A model generated the notes under the pieces. It was not told where the DNA came from. It saw only the letters and a program-made list of their open reading frames with translations, and did no database searches. DNA of 56,849 bases. It comes from an uncultured Thiothrix sp. Its GTDB lineage: Bacteria; Pseudomonadota; Gammaproteobacteria; Thiotrichales; Thiotrichaceae. Below are positions 26,433 to 34,088 of this stretch, in pieces; position 1 is the first letter of the stretch, and the number at the start of each line of letters is the position of its first letter. Position numbers and translations under genes: made by a program. The stretch lies in contig NZ_CALMZC010000006.1 in the NCBI RefSeq assembly GCF_937873765.1, forward strand, positions 1 to 56,849, in the 5' to 3' direction.

Positions 26433-28078
26433 GGTTTTTTCACACCTGCACCTGCACCTGCACCTGCACCTGCACCTGCACCTGCACCTGCACCTGCAAT
26501 TTGCACTAAATCGCCATCATTGAGGAAAGCGCCACCGGTCGCGACCAATTTAATATCTGTTGGCAAGTCACTGAGGATTTCAACTCGATCTTGCACACGC
26601 CGGCCAATTTTTACTTCATGCTGAATCACACGATTATCGGCACCAATTTCAAACACGATGTGTCGACCATCTCGTAAAATCACTACCGCTTGCGGTACAG
26701 TTAAAGCGTCTGTTTGCCCTTGGCGAATAGTGCCTTGAACAAACATGCCAGCTCGTGCACTGCTGCCTGAAGGCAAGCTCACATACACCAAAGCGCGCCG
26801 CGTATTCGCATCCAGTTGTGGAGAGATTAGGCGTACTTGGCCTTCTATGACCTCGCCAGTATTAATGGTGACACTAGCGGTTTGACCTTCGCGGATTTGC
26901 CCCAAATCATTACTCGAGACTTCAGCACGCCACTCCAGTTTGTTTTGACGAATGATACGAAAGAGTTCTGCGCCAGTTTGCACCACACTGCCTAAAGCAG
27001 CCGTGCGTGCGTTGATGACACCATCATCGGCTGCTACAATCGTGGTTTGACCAAGGCGAATTTCTTGGCTTCTTAAAGCGGCTTGTTGAACTTTTAAAGC
27101 AGCATTTTGTGCTTCCAAAACGGCTTCCTGAGCTTTTACCGCCAAGCGACTCGATTCAACAGCGGCTTCTTGCGATTTAACTTCGGCTTGCTTGGCAGAT
27201 AGCCCCGCTTTTTGCGCCGTTACTCCCGCTTTTTGCGCATCTAAAGCCGCTCTTTGTGAGGCAATAGTGGCTTTTTGGCTGTCAATGCCAGCACGAGCGG
27301 TGGCTTCACCAGTAATATACTGATCGACTTGTTGCATCGGCAAAGCACCACTGGTTTTTAGTTGGCGCGCCCGATCTGCATTTGCTTTGGCTTCAGTGAA
27401 ATTAGCATTGGCTTGTACTAAACCTGCATTGGCTTGTGCGATGCCTGCTTCTGCTTGGCCTAAAGCTGCTTGAGCTTGGCTAATAGAGGCATTCGCTTGT
27501 ACTAAGCCCGCTTCTGCTTGGGTAACGCCCGCTTGAGCTTGTACGACACCTGCCTCAGATTGCGCAACTCCCGCTTGGGCTTTTAAAACTTCCGCTTTGG
27601 CCTGATTAATTACTGCTTGTTGTTGGGCAATATCCGCTTGGACGGTCTCTTGGGAAAGTTTAACTAAAGATTGGCCTTTCTTGACGGTTTCACCCACATC
27701 CACCAACACGTCGGTAATGCGCAGACCGCCAATTTCTGCGGAAATAATCGCTTCTTGCCAAGGATTGATCACACCATCGGCTTGAATAGTAGTATCCCAA
27801 GAGTCTTTTTGTGGGCTAACACTGGTGACCGTGAGCGCGGGCTTTGAAGCTCCACCTGCTGGCTTACCACCCTGAGCTGCTGCCGGTTTAGTATCCGTAT
27901 TAGCTGGAGCAGGAGCAACTACAGCAGGAGCTGTTTCACTAGTGGAGCTAGGGACTGAGCCAGTTGTTGCTTGGCTTGGAGTCGTTTGTGCCTGACTAAT
28001 CAGGATCGGGTTCAGTGCTACAGCTAGCCCAAGAAGACTGCAGATCGTGATCCGAGGTATGCGTCTGACTGATTTCAT
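26429..28078 (-). CDS. RND membrane-fusion (HlyD/AcrA-type) adaptor with repeat tail
   Basis: A 549-residue periplasmic adaptor, longer than the usual 350-400. A signal peptide (ICSLLGLAVALNPILISQAQ) is followed by an Ala/Pro linker. The lipoyl half-motif (GGLRITDVLVDVGETVKKGQSLVKL) leads into an unusually long alpha-hairpin made of short Ala/Gln repeats (AQAGVTQAEAGLVQANA and similar) over about 200 residues. The beta-barrel follows (REGQTASVTINTGEVIEGQVRLISP). The C-terminus is an Ala-Gly dipeptide run from the hexamer array at 26443-26496. It is the first gene of the RND operon. Confidence 0.92.
   Translation of the reverse strand: MKSVRRIPRITICSLLGLAVALNPILISQAQTTPSQATTGSVPSSTSETAPAVVAPAPANTDTKPAAAQGGKPAGGASKPALTVTSVSPQKDSWDTTIQADGVINPWQEAIISAEIGGLRITDVLVDVGETVKKGQSLVKLSQETVQADIAQQQAVINQAKAEVLKAQAGVAQSEAGVVQAQAGVTQAEAGLVQANASISQAQAALGQAEAGIAQANAGLVQANANFTEAKANADRARQLKTSGALPMQQVDQYITGEATARAGIDSQKATIASQRAALDAQKAGVTAQKAGLSAKQAEVKSQEAAVESSRLAVKAQEAVLEAQNAALKVQQAALRSQEIRLGQTTIVAADDGVINARTAALGSVVQTGAELFRIIRQNKLEWRAEVSSNDLGQIREGQTASVTINTGEVIEGQVRLISPQLDANTRRALVYVSLPSGSSARAGMFVQGTIRQGQTDALTVPQAVVILRDGRHIVFEIGADNRVIQHEVKIGRRVQDRVEILSDLPTDIKLVATGGAFLNDGDLVQIAGAGAGAGAGAGAGAGAGVKKP
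26443..26496 (-). repeat. Nine-copy hexanucleotide repeat (CACCTG on plus strand)
   Basis: Nine perfect CACCTG units encode, on the minus strand, the Ala-Gly tail at the adaptor C-terminus, just before the 4-base overlap with the pump gene. Copy changes keep the frame. A second nine-copy hexamer lies at 1-54. Confidence 0.95.
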
Positions 28079-28114
28079 AATAATTCTTTTAGCTCAAAAA
28101 TTAATTAATGACGG

Positions 28115-28130
28115 TAGTAGCTACTATCAA
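28115..28130 (-). promoter_or_regulatory. Candidate promoter and operator of the RND operon
   Basis: The perfect palindrome TAGTAGCTACTA (28115-28126) overlaps TTGATA (minus strand, 28125-28130), a good -35 box, and lies within about 50 bases of the adaptor start. Efflux operons are typically repressed by TetR or MarR proteins binding such sites. No regulator gene is adjacent, so the regulator is unknown. Confidence 0.45.
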
Positions 28131-28250
28131 AATGACTATGGGTCAGTAGGATAACGGAAGCCTGTGCTGAGCGGTAGTTTCCTTACGAAAATTTACCTTT
28201 TAGACCGACAGGCTTGACCTCTAGACCACTGAGTCATTCACTAAAGACCT

Positions 28251-28955
28251 TTAGTTTTTAGGGAGTTGCCAATCAATGCTTGAACGTCCCTGCTTGTGTA
28301 AAAAACTATTGGCTTGGGAGAAGGGTTTACTACCAAAGAAACCTTGCTTGGCTGATAAAGGCGAAGGATGCGCACTGCTTAAAATATGGTGCTTAGTTTG
28401 ATCTATTAACCCAGCCTTCTTTTGCGCCTGTGCACCCCAAAAGATAAATACTACAGGCTGAGCTTGTTGGTTCACTGCTTGAATCACTGCATCAGTCAAT
28501 GGCTCCCAGCCTTTTTTCTGATGGCTCCCAGCCTTACCTGCTTCCACAGTTAATACTGTATTGAGTAGTAACACACCTTGCTCGGCCCAAGCTAATAAAT
28601 AACCCACATTTTTATTGTCAATCTCTAGATCTGTAAGCATTTCCTTGTGAATATTATTTAAGGAGCGAGGTAGGGGTTTAACGCTAGGGCGTACAGAGAA
28701 GGACAAACCATGTGCATGCCCTAAAGTCGGATAAGGGTCTTGACCGAGAATGACGACTTTAACGGCATGTAAGGGTGTGGCTTCGAGTGCTAAAAAAAGG
28801 AGTTCAGTCGGTGGTAGAATTATTTTGCCTGCGGCAGTTTCAGTTTCTAGAAAAGCTTCTAACTCGCGCAAATAGGGTTTGTTAAATTCAGCCGCTAACG
28901 CAATTTGCCAAGAAGGGTCAAGGGTTTGGAATTGAACATTAAAAGCTACTGACAT
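28251..28955 (-). CDS. ung: Uracil-DNA glycosylase, family 1
   Basis: Ung removes uracil from DNA to start base-excision repair. The 234-residue protein has motif A as GQDPYPTLGHAHGLSFSV, uracil-pocket LLLNTVLTVEAGKAGSHQKKGWE, VFIFWGAQAQKKA, and the DNA-intercalation loop HPSPLSAKQGFFG. The catalytic aspartate of GQDPY is present, but the residue after Tyr is Pro where E. coli has His. The catalytic histidine of the HPSPL loop is intact, so the enzyme is probably active. ATG 28955 fits the family length. Confidence 0.95.
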   Translation of the reverse strand: MSVAFNVQFQTLDPSWQIALAAEFNKPYLRELEAFLETETAAGKIILPPTELLFLALEATPLHAVKVVILGQDPYPTLGHAHGLSFSVRPSVKPLPRSLNNIHKEMLTDLEIDNKNVGYLLAWAEQGVLLLNTVLTVEAGKAGSHQKKGWEPLTDAVIQAVNQQAQPVVFIFWGAQAQKKAGLIDQTKHHILSSAHPSPLSAKQGFFGSKPFSQANSFLHKQGRSSIDWQLPKN

Positions 28956-29262
28956 TAATCAGCCTCCAGTTATTAGAAAGTTCTACCCAATCAGGTAGGA
29001 TTCACTGTTAAAAAAAGCTTATACTGTTAAACTCAATAACAGCGACTAAAAGCATTGATTTTTAGCGAAACTATTTAGACAACAAATACTTAGACTTACT
29101 GACTGGGTTTATCTTGCTAAACATCAAAGCCAGCATGTACTTAGTCAGCGTAAAATAACTAAGTTTATGTCGCGCTTTTTTATTTTAGCAAAGCGCCCGA
29201 ATTAGCGCGAAAGCACCACAGCATAAACCTATTTCGATAAGCGGACATCTGAGGAGGAGAAG
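28956..29262. promoter_or_regulatory. Divergent intergenic region with nested inverted repeats
   Basis: A 307-base gap between ung and the signalling operon, with no gene seen. It contains a small hairpin CTAAAA/TTTTAG (29046-29065). It also holds a pair of competing stems: GCGCTTT at 29172-29178 can pair with AAAGCGC at 29190-29196, or CGCGCT at 29171-29176 with AGCGCG at 29204-29209. GAGGAGGAG just upstream of ATG 29263 is a strong ribosome site. Confidence 0.4.
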
Positions 29263-30714
29263 ATGGATGCTGAAAAGCGTGCAGCTGATTATTCTTTATT
29301 AACTGTGCAAGTTCAGGATTTGGTGCGTCCTACTGTTACTGTGGATGAAGAAACCAGTATTCAAGCCACTGCTGCACAGATGACCGCAGCTAATAGCCAT
29401 ACAGCCCTGGTCGTGCGTAACCATAGACTCACCGGCATTGTTACCGATCAAAATTTTCGAGTGCGTGTGGTCGCGAGTCAACATGATCCTCAAGATCGGA
29501 TTGCCAGTATCATGAGTCCCCAGCCGATGACGCTGACGCCACAAGCACCTGCTACGGAAGCCATGCTCTTAATGGCTCAGCATAATATTCGGCATATTCC
29601 TGTGGTCGATCCACATCAACAGACAATTTTGGGTGTGATTGGTGGTACGGATTTACTGCGTAGCCATAGTCATAATGCTATTTATTTAATTGGTGATATT
29701 TATCTCGCTAAGGATGTTGAGACTTTAAAACAACTGAGCCTACATCGGCCTAAAGCTTTGGTGAGTATGGTCAAAAGCCTCACTAGTTATCATGTTTCAC
29801 ATGCGATTAGTTCAATTGGGCAAGCGATTACGCGCCGCCTTCTGCAGTTAGCTGAACAGGCATTAGGTGCTCCACCTATACCCTATGCTTTTCTAGTCGC
29901 TGGTTCTTTAGCCCGCTTTGAGCAAACCGCTTATTCGGATCAGGATAATGGCTTAATCCTTGCCAATGATTATCAAGAGGCTGAACATGGCGAGTATTTC
30001 CGTAAGTTAGCTGATTTTGTTTGTGATGGTTTAGATGCTTGCGGTTATGAATACTGTAAGGGCGGCATTATGGCTTCCAATCCGCAATGGCGGCAGCCTT
30101 TATCCGTCTGGCGCAATTATTTCGCTAAATGGATTGAAACTCCTGATCCGCAAGCCTTGTTATATTCGACTATTTTCTTTGATTTGCGTTGTTTATACGG
30201 TGATGCGGCTTTATTTGAAGATTTGCATCAGAGCATTCTACGCCGCACGCAAAAAAGCACTTTGTTCTTGACGCATATGGCAGCGAATGCCCTAAATTTC
30301 CGCCCACCTTTAGGTTTTTTCAAAGGCTTTGTGCTGGAGAAGCAAGCGAATGGCGAAAAAACCTTAGATATGAAAAAGCGGGGCGTAGTGCCGATCATTG
30401 ATGTGGCGCGAGTTCATACCCTAGCAGCAGGTTTGCCAGTCACTCATACACGTGAACGCTTGCAAGCTTTGGGGCAAGCAAATCAAGTGAATAATGATGT
30501 ATTGGCGAATGTCTTGGATGCCTTTGAGTTTATTAGTTTGACACGCTTGCGCCATCAAGCACGGCAGATTGAAGCGGGGCAATTAGCAGATAATCAAGTT
30601 TCGCCGGATGAGTTGTCAGATTTCGAGCAACGGCATTTAAAAAATGCCTTTGAAGTGGCTAGTCATTTTCAAGATGCGCTTGCTCAGCGCTATCAAGCTA
30701 ATGCGCTGCGTTAA
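29263..30714 (+). CDS. CBS-pair and DUF294 nucleotidyltransferase-like signalling protein
   Basis: A 483-residue cytoplasmic protein. Two CBS domains (about residues 15-65 and 80-135: HTALVVRNHRLTGIVTDQ, HNIRHIPVVD) usually bind adenine nucleotides. A GlnD-like nucleotidyltransferase domain follows, with GSLARFEQTAYSDQDNGLI near residue 208 containing the GS and DQD residues, then the DUF294 C-terminal helical domain. The cyclic-nucleotide domain often found at the N-terminus of this family is absent. In other bacteria the family sits with acetate/carbon sensing kinases and a DnaQ-type exonuclease, exactly as here. The substrate of the transferase domain is unknown. Confidence 0.88.
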   Translation: MDAEKRAADYSLLTVQVQDLVRPTVTVDEETSIQATAAQMTAANSHTALVVRNHRLTGIVTDQNFRVRVVASQHDPQDRIASIMSPQPMTLTPQAPATEAMLLMAQHNIRHIPVVDPHQQTILGVIGGTDLLRSHSHNAIYLIGDIYLAKDVETLKQLSLHRPKALVSMVKSLTSYHVSHAISSIGQAITRRLLQLAEQALGAPPIPYAFLVAGSLARFEQTAYSDQDNGLILANDYQEAEHGEYFRKLADFVCDGLDACGYEYCKGGIMASNPQWRQPLSVWRNYFAKWIETPDPQALLYSTIFFDLRCLYGDAALFEDLHQSILRRTQKSTLFLTHMAANALNFRPPLGFFKGFVLEKQANGEKTLDMKKRGVVPIIDVARVHTLAAGLPVTHTRERLQALGQANQVNNDVLANVLDAFEFISLTRLRHQARQIEAGQLADNQVSPDELSDFEQRHLKNAFEVASHFQDALAQRYQANALR

Positions 30715-30741
30715 GCAAGTTAAAGAGTGGAGGGATGTTTT

Positions 30742-30939
30742 ATGTTACGCGGAATGACCTCAGCACGATTAGTCGCGCTGTTTACTTTTGGCTGTGCCTT
30801 GTTAAATTTTCCTCTGTTGGCACTATGGGATAAAGATATCACTATTCTTGGAATACCTTTGTTTCCTGCGGCTTTATTTATGATTTGGGCAGGCATGATT
30901 GCAGTTTTAGCGTGGTTAATGGAAACCGATGAGAGATGA
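30742..30939 (+). CDS. Small two-helix membrane protein
   Basis: A 65-residue protein with two membrane helices (ARLVALFTFGCALLNFPLL and FPAALFMIWAGMIAVLAWL). The start is ATG 30742, with GGAGG (30729-30733) 8 bases upstream; the frame also reaches GTG 30727, which lies in the ribosome site. Small proteins of this shape commonly precede sodium:solute symporter-type genes and may assist the transporter domain of the next protein. It lies 12 bases before the kinase gene. Confidence 0.8.
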   Translation: MLRGMTSARLVALFTFGCALLNFPLLALWDKDITILGIPLFPAALFMIWAGMIAVLAWLMETDER

Positions 30940-30951
30940 GGAGGGCTAAGG

Positions 30952-33717
30952 ATGATTTCAAGTAGTCTGGTCATTGCAGCTTCCTTTCTCTATGTTTTGA
31001 TTCTATTTGCAGTTGCATGGTTTGGGGATAAACGTGCCGCCGAAGGGCGTTCGATTATTGCAAGCCCGTGGGTCTATGCCTTGTCGATGGCGGTGTATTG
31101 TACAGCTTGGACTTATTTCGGCAGTGTCGGGCGCGCTGCGAATACAGGCTTGTGGTTTTTACCGATTTATTTAGGCCCGATGCTCGCGATGATCTTAGCG
31201 TGGCTAGTGCTGCGTAAAATGATCCGTATTGCTAAAACTTATCGAATTACGTCCATCGCTGATTTTATTGCCAGTCGTTATGGCAAAAGCCGCACACTGG
31301 CTAGTTTAGTCACCCTCATCACGGTTGTTGGTATTGTCCCTTATATTGCTTTGCAGCTCAAAGCGATTTCGAGTGGCTATGCGATGCTCACCACGCCCTT
31401 AGGCCAACCTCGTCCAGAGATGGGTCTATGGTTAGGTGATAGCACTTTATATATTGCATTAGCACTAGCCGGCTTCACGATTATATTTGGTACTCGCCAT
31501 TTAGATACTACAGAGCGCCATGAGGGCATGGTGGCTGCGATTGCTTTTGAGTCCATTGTGAAACTAGTTGCGTTTTTAGCTGTGGGTATTTTTGTTGTTT
31601 ATGGTGTATTTAATGGGATGGGAGATTTATTTGCTCAAGCTTTAGCCGATGAAAAACTCAAACCTTTATTACTGCTAGGCCAAGGTGAATATGATTTTGC
31701 CTATCCGCAGTGGTTTGCCTTAATTCTACTTGCCATGCTTTCAGTGATTTTTTTACCACGCCAATTCCAAGTGATGGTGGTGGAAAATGTGGATGAGCGT
31801 CATCTCAAACGCGCCAGTTGGGTGTTTCCTCTGTATTTATTGCTGATTAATATTTTTGTTTTACCGATTGCCATTGGCGGCTTGTTATTTTTTGGTCAAG
31901 GCCAAGCTGATCCTGATTATTTCGTTTTGTCTTTGCCACTAGCACATGGCTATGAATGGCTGGCTTTATTTGTGTTTGTGGGTGGGCTATCTGCTGCGAC
32001 TGGCATGGTGATTGTGGAGGCGATTGCTGTCTCGACGATGGTGTGTAATGACTTAGTGATGCCCTTTTTATTACGTACAGAGCGTTTTGGTAGTCGTGCT
32101 AGTGGGGATTTAACAGGCTTACTATTAATGATTCGGCGCGTGGCTATTTTAGGCATTTTGCTGCTCGGTTATTTATATTTCCGGATGGCAGGTGAGGCTT
32201 ATGCTTTAGTTAGCATCGGATTGATTAGTTTCGCTGCTGTCGCGCAATTTGCGCCTGCGATGTTGGGTGGTATGTATTGGAAAGTCGGTAATCGCCAAGG
32301 TGCTTTGGTTGGTTTAATACTGGGCTTTGCCTTGTGGATTTACACCTTATTACTACCTTCTTTAGTCAAGTCTGGCTGGATTGACTCGGGTTTCATGCAT
32401 GAAGGCTTATTTGGCTTAGTTTGGCTGCGTCCTGAGCAATTGTTTGGCTTAGAAGGTTTAGATAATCTCACGCATGCTTTGTTCTGGAGCTTGTTTGCGA
32501 ATATCAGCGCTTATGTTCTAGTATCTTTGTGGACAAGACCGGAGGCGCGGGAAGCTAGCCAAGCTTTATTATTTGTCGACGTGTTTGAGCGGACTGCGAG
32601 TACGCATCCTGTGTTTTGGCAAGGGCGCGCTAAACTAGCTGATTTACGTAATCTCACAGAGCGCTTTTTAGGTTTAGATAAAGCTGAGCGCGTATTTACT
32701 GATTATGCGCGCCGTTTAGGTTTAAGTCAGACCAAGGATATCCCTGCAAATGCGCAGCTCGTTCAATATGTAGAAACGCAACTAGCTGGAGCCATTGGTA
32801 CTGGTTCGGCACGCATGATGGTCGCTTCAGTTGTGGAAGAGGAGCAGCTCGACTTAGATGATGTAATGCGTATCTTAGAAGAAGCGTCACAACTTCGTGC
32901 TTACTCCAAAGCGTTAGAAGAAAAATCTTTGTCTTTAGAGAAGGCCACTAGAGAATTGCGTGCTGCTAATGAACAACTTAAAAGCCTTGATAAGCTCAAA
33001 GATGACTTTATGTCTTCTGTCACCCATGAGCTACGTACTCCCTTAACCTCAATTCGTGCTTTCACTGAAATGATGCTTGACGATGATGAGATGGAAGCTG
33101 AGCAGCGGCGGCAATTTCTGGAAATCGTGGTCGGTGAGGCAGAGCGCTTAGGGCGCTTAGTAAACCAAGTGTTGGATATGGCTAAGATTGAGGCAGGGCA
33201 TGCGGAGTGGCATAACAGCGATGTAGATATTCAGGCGGTAGTGCGGCAGGCGGTTAATAGCATCTCCGGAACTTATTTAGAAAATGGTTTAAGTTTAAAT
33301 TTGTATGATAGTCATGAAGTGATCGCCCCGATTCGGGCTGATCCCGATCGTTTAATGCAAGTGATGCTAAATTTATTATCCAATGCGGCTAAATTTGTTC
33401 CACACTCCGGTGGTAAAGTGGATGTATATATCACTGATGCGGTGGATGGCGTAACGGTTGCAGTCCAAGATAATGGCAAAGGTATTGCCAAGCATGAGCA
33501 AGAGCAGGTATTTGAAAAATTTCGGCAAGCTGGCGAGTTTTCGGATCGTCCGCAAGGGACAGGTTTAGGCTTGCCGATTAGTCGCCAAATTGTCGAGCAT
33601 TTTGGTGGACGGATGTGGTTGGATTCTGAGTTAGGGGCAGGAGCACGGTTTAGCTTTTTCTTGCCTCGCTTAAAGGATACTCAGGAGTTAGCGCTAATAG
33701 AGGAGGAGCGTGCATGA
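30952..33717 (+). CDS. Sodium:solute symporter-domain histidine kinase (CbrA/CrbS type)
   Basis: A 921-residue kinase fused to a transporter. Residues 1-530 are an SSS/PutP-like domain with about 13 membrane segments (AVYCTAWTYFGSVGRAANTG is a family hallmark). A STAC-like linker (about 540-640) and a coiled coil (SLEKATRELRAANEQLKSLDKL) follow. The HisKA box is THELRTPLTS with His692; the ATPase has NLLSNAAKF, DNGKGIAK and GTGLGLPIS. No PAS or receiver domain is seen. Relatives CbrA and CrbS control carbon use (histidine, acetate). The ligand here is unknown. Its 3' end overlaps the response-regulator gene by 4 bases. Confidence 0.94.
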   Translation: MISSSLVIAASFLYVLILFAVAWFGDKRAAEGRSIIASPWVYALSMAVYCTAWTYFGSVGRAANTGLWFLPIYLGPMLAMILAWLVLRKMIRIAKTYRITSIADFIASRYGKSRTLASLVTLITVVGIVPYIALQLKAISSGYAMLTTPLGQPRPEMGLWLGDSTLYIALALAGFTIIFGTRHLDTTERHEGMVAAIAFESIVKLVAFLAVGIFVVYGVFNGMGDLFAQALADEKLKPLLLLGQGEYDFAYPQWFALILLAMLSVIFLPRQFQVMVVENVDERHLKRASWVFPLYLLLINIFVLPIAIGGLLFFGQGQADPDYFVLSLPLAHGYEWLALFVFVGGLSAATGMVIVEAIAVSTMVCNDLVMPFLLRTERFGSRASGDLTGLLLMIRRVAILGILLLGYLYFRMAGEAYALVSIGLISFAAVAQFAPAMLGGMYWKVGNRQGALVGLILGFALWIYTLLLPSLVKSGWIDSGFMHEGLFGLVWLRPEQLFGLEGLDNLTHALFWSLFANISAYVLVSLWTRPEAREASQALLFVDVFERTASTHPVFWQGRAKLADLRNLTERFLGLDKAERVFTDYARRLGLSQTKDIPANAQLVQYVETQLAGAIGTGSARMMVASVVEEEQLDLDDVMRILEEASQLRAYSKALEEKSLSLEKATRELRAANEQLKSLDKLKDDFMSSVTHELRTPLTSIRAFTEMMLDDDEMEAEQRRQFLEIVVGEAERLGRLVNQVLDMAKIEAGHAEWHNSDVDIQAVVRQAVNSISGTYLENGLSLNLYDSHEVIAPIRADPDRLMQVMLNLLSNAAKFVPHSGGKVDVYITDAVDGVTVAVQDNGKGIAKHEQEQVFEKFRQAGEFSDRPQGTGLGLPISRQIVEHFGGRMWLDSELGAGARFSFFLPRLKDTQELALIEEERA

Positions 33718-34088
33718 GTGCAAAGGTATTAATTGCCGATGATGAGCAAAATATTTTAATTTCCCTAGAATTTTTAATGAAGCGTGAAGGCTATCAAGTG
33801 CGTGTGGCGCATGATGGTCAAGAAGCTGTGGATGCTGTGGCTCAAGAAAAGCCTAATTTAATGCTATTAGATGCGATGATGCCGAAGAAAACTGGCTTTG
33901 AAGTCTGCCAAGAAATTCGAGCTAATCCTGACAATGCGGACATTATTATTTTAATGCTGACTGCCAAAGGCCGCGATACCGATATGGCGAAAGGCATCGC
34001 CTTAGGTGCGAATGCTTATATGGTTAAACCTTTTTCTACTAAAGAATTAGCACAGAAAGTTCGAGAGTTATTGGGTGCTGTGGCATGA
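33714..34088 (+). CDS. Single-domain response regulator
   Basis: A 124-residue receiver domain with acidic pocket D9, D10, phosphoacceptor D53 (LLDAMMPKK) and the switch lysine in YMVKPFS. There is no DNA-binding or enzyme domain, unlike CbrB or CrbR. Its output must be by protein contact, perhaps with the CBS protein or the exonuclease encoded beside it. It overlaps the kinase gene and the exonuclease gene by 4 bases each (ATGA), indicating tight co-translation. Confidence 0.95.
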   Translation: MSAKVLIADDEQNILISLEFLMKREGYQVRVAHDGQEAVDAVAQEKPNLMLLDAMMPKKTGFEVCQEIRANPDNADIIILMLTAKGRDTDMAKGIALGANAYMVKPFSTKELAQKVRELLGAVA

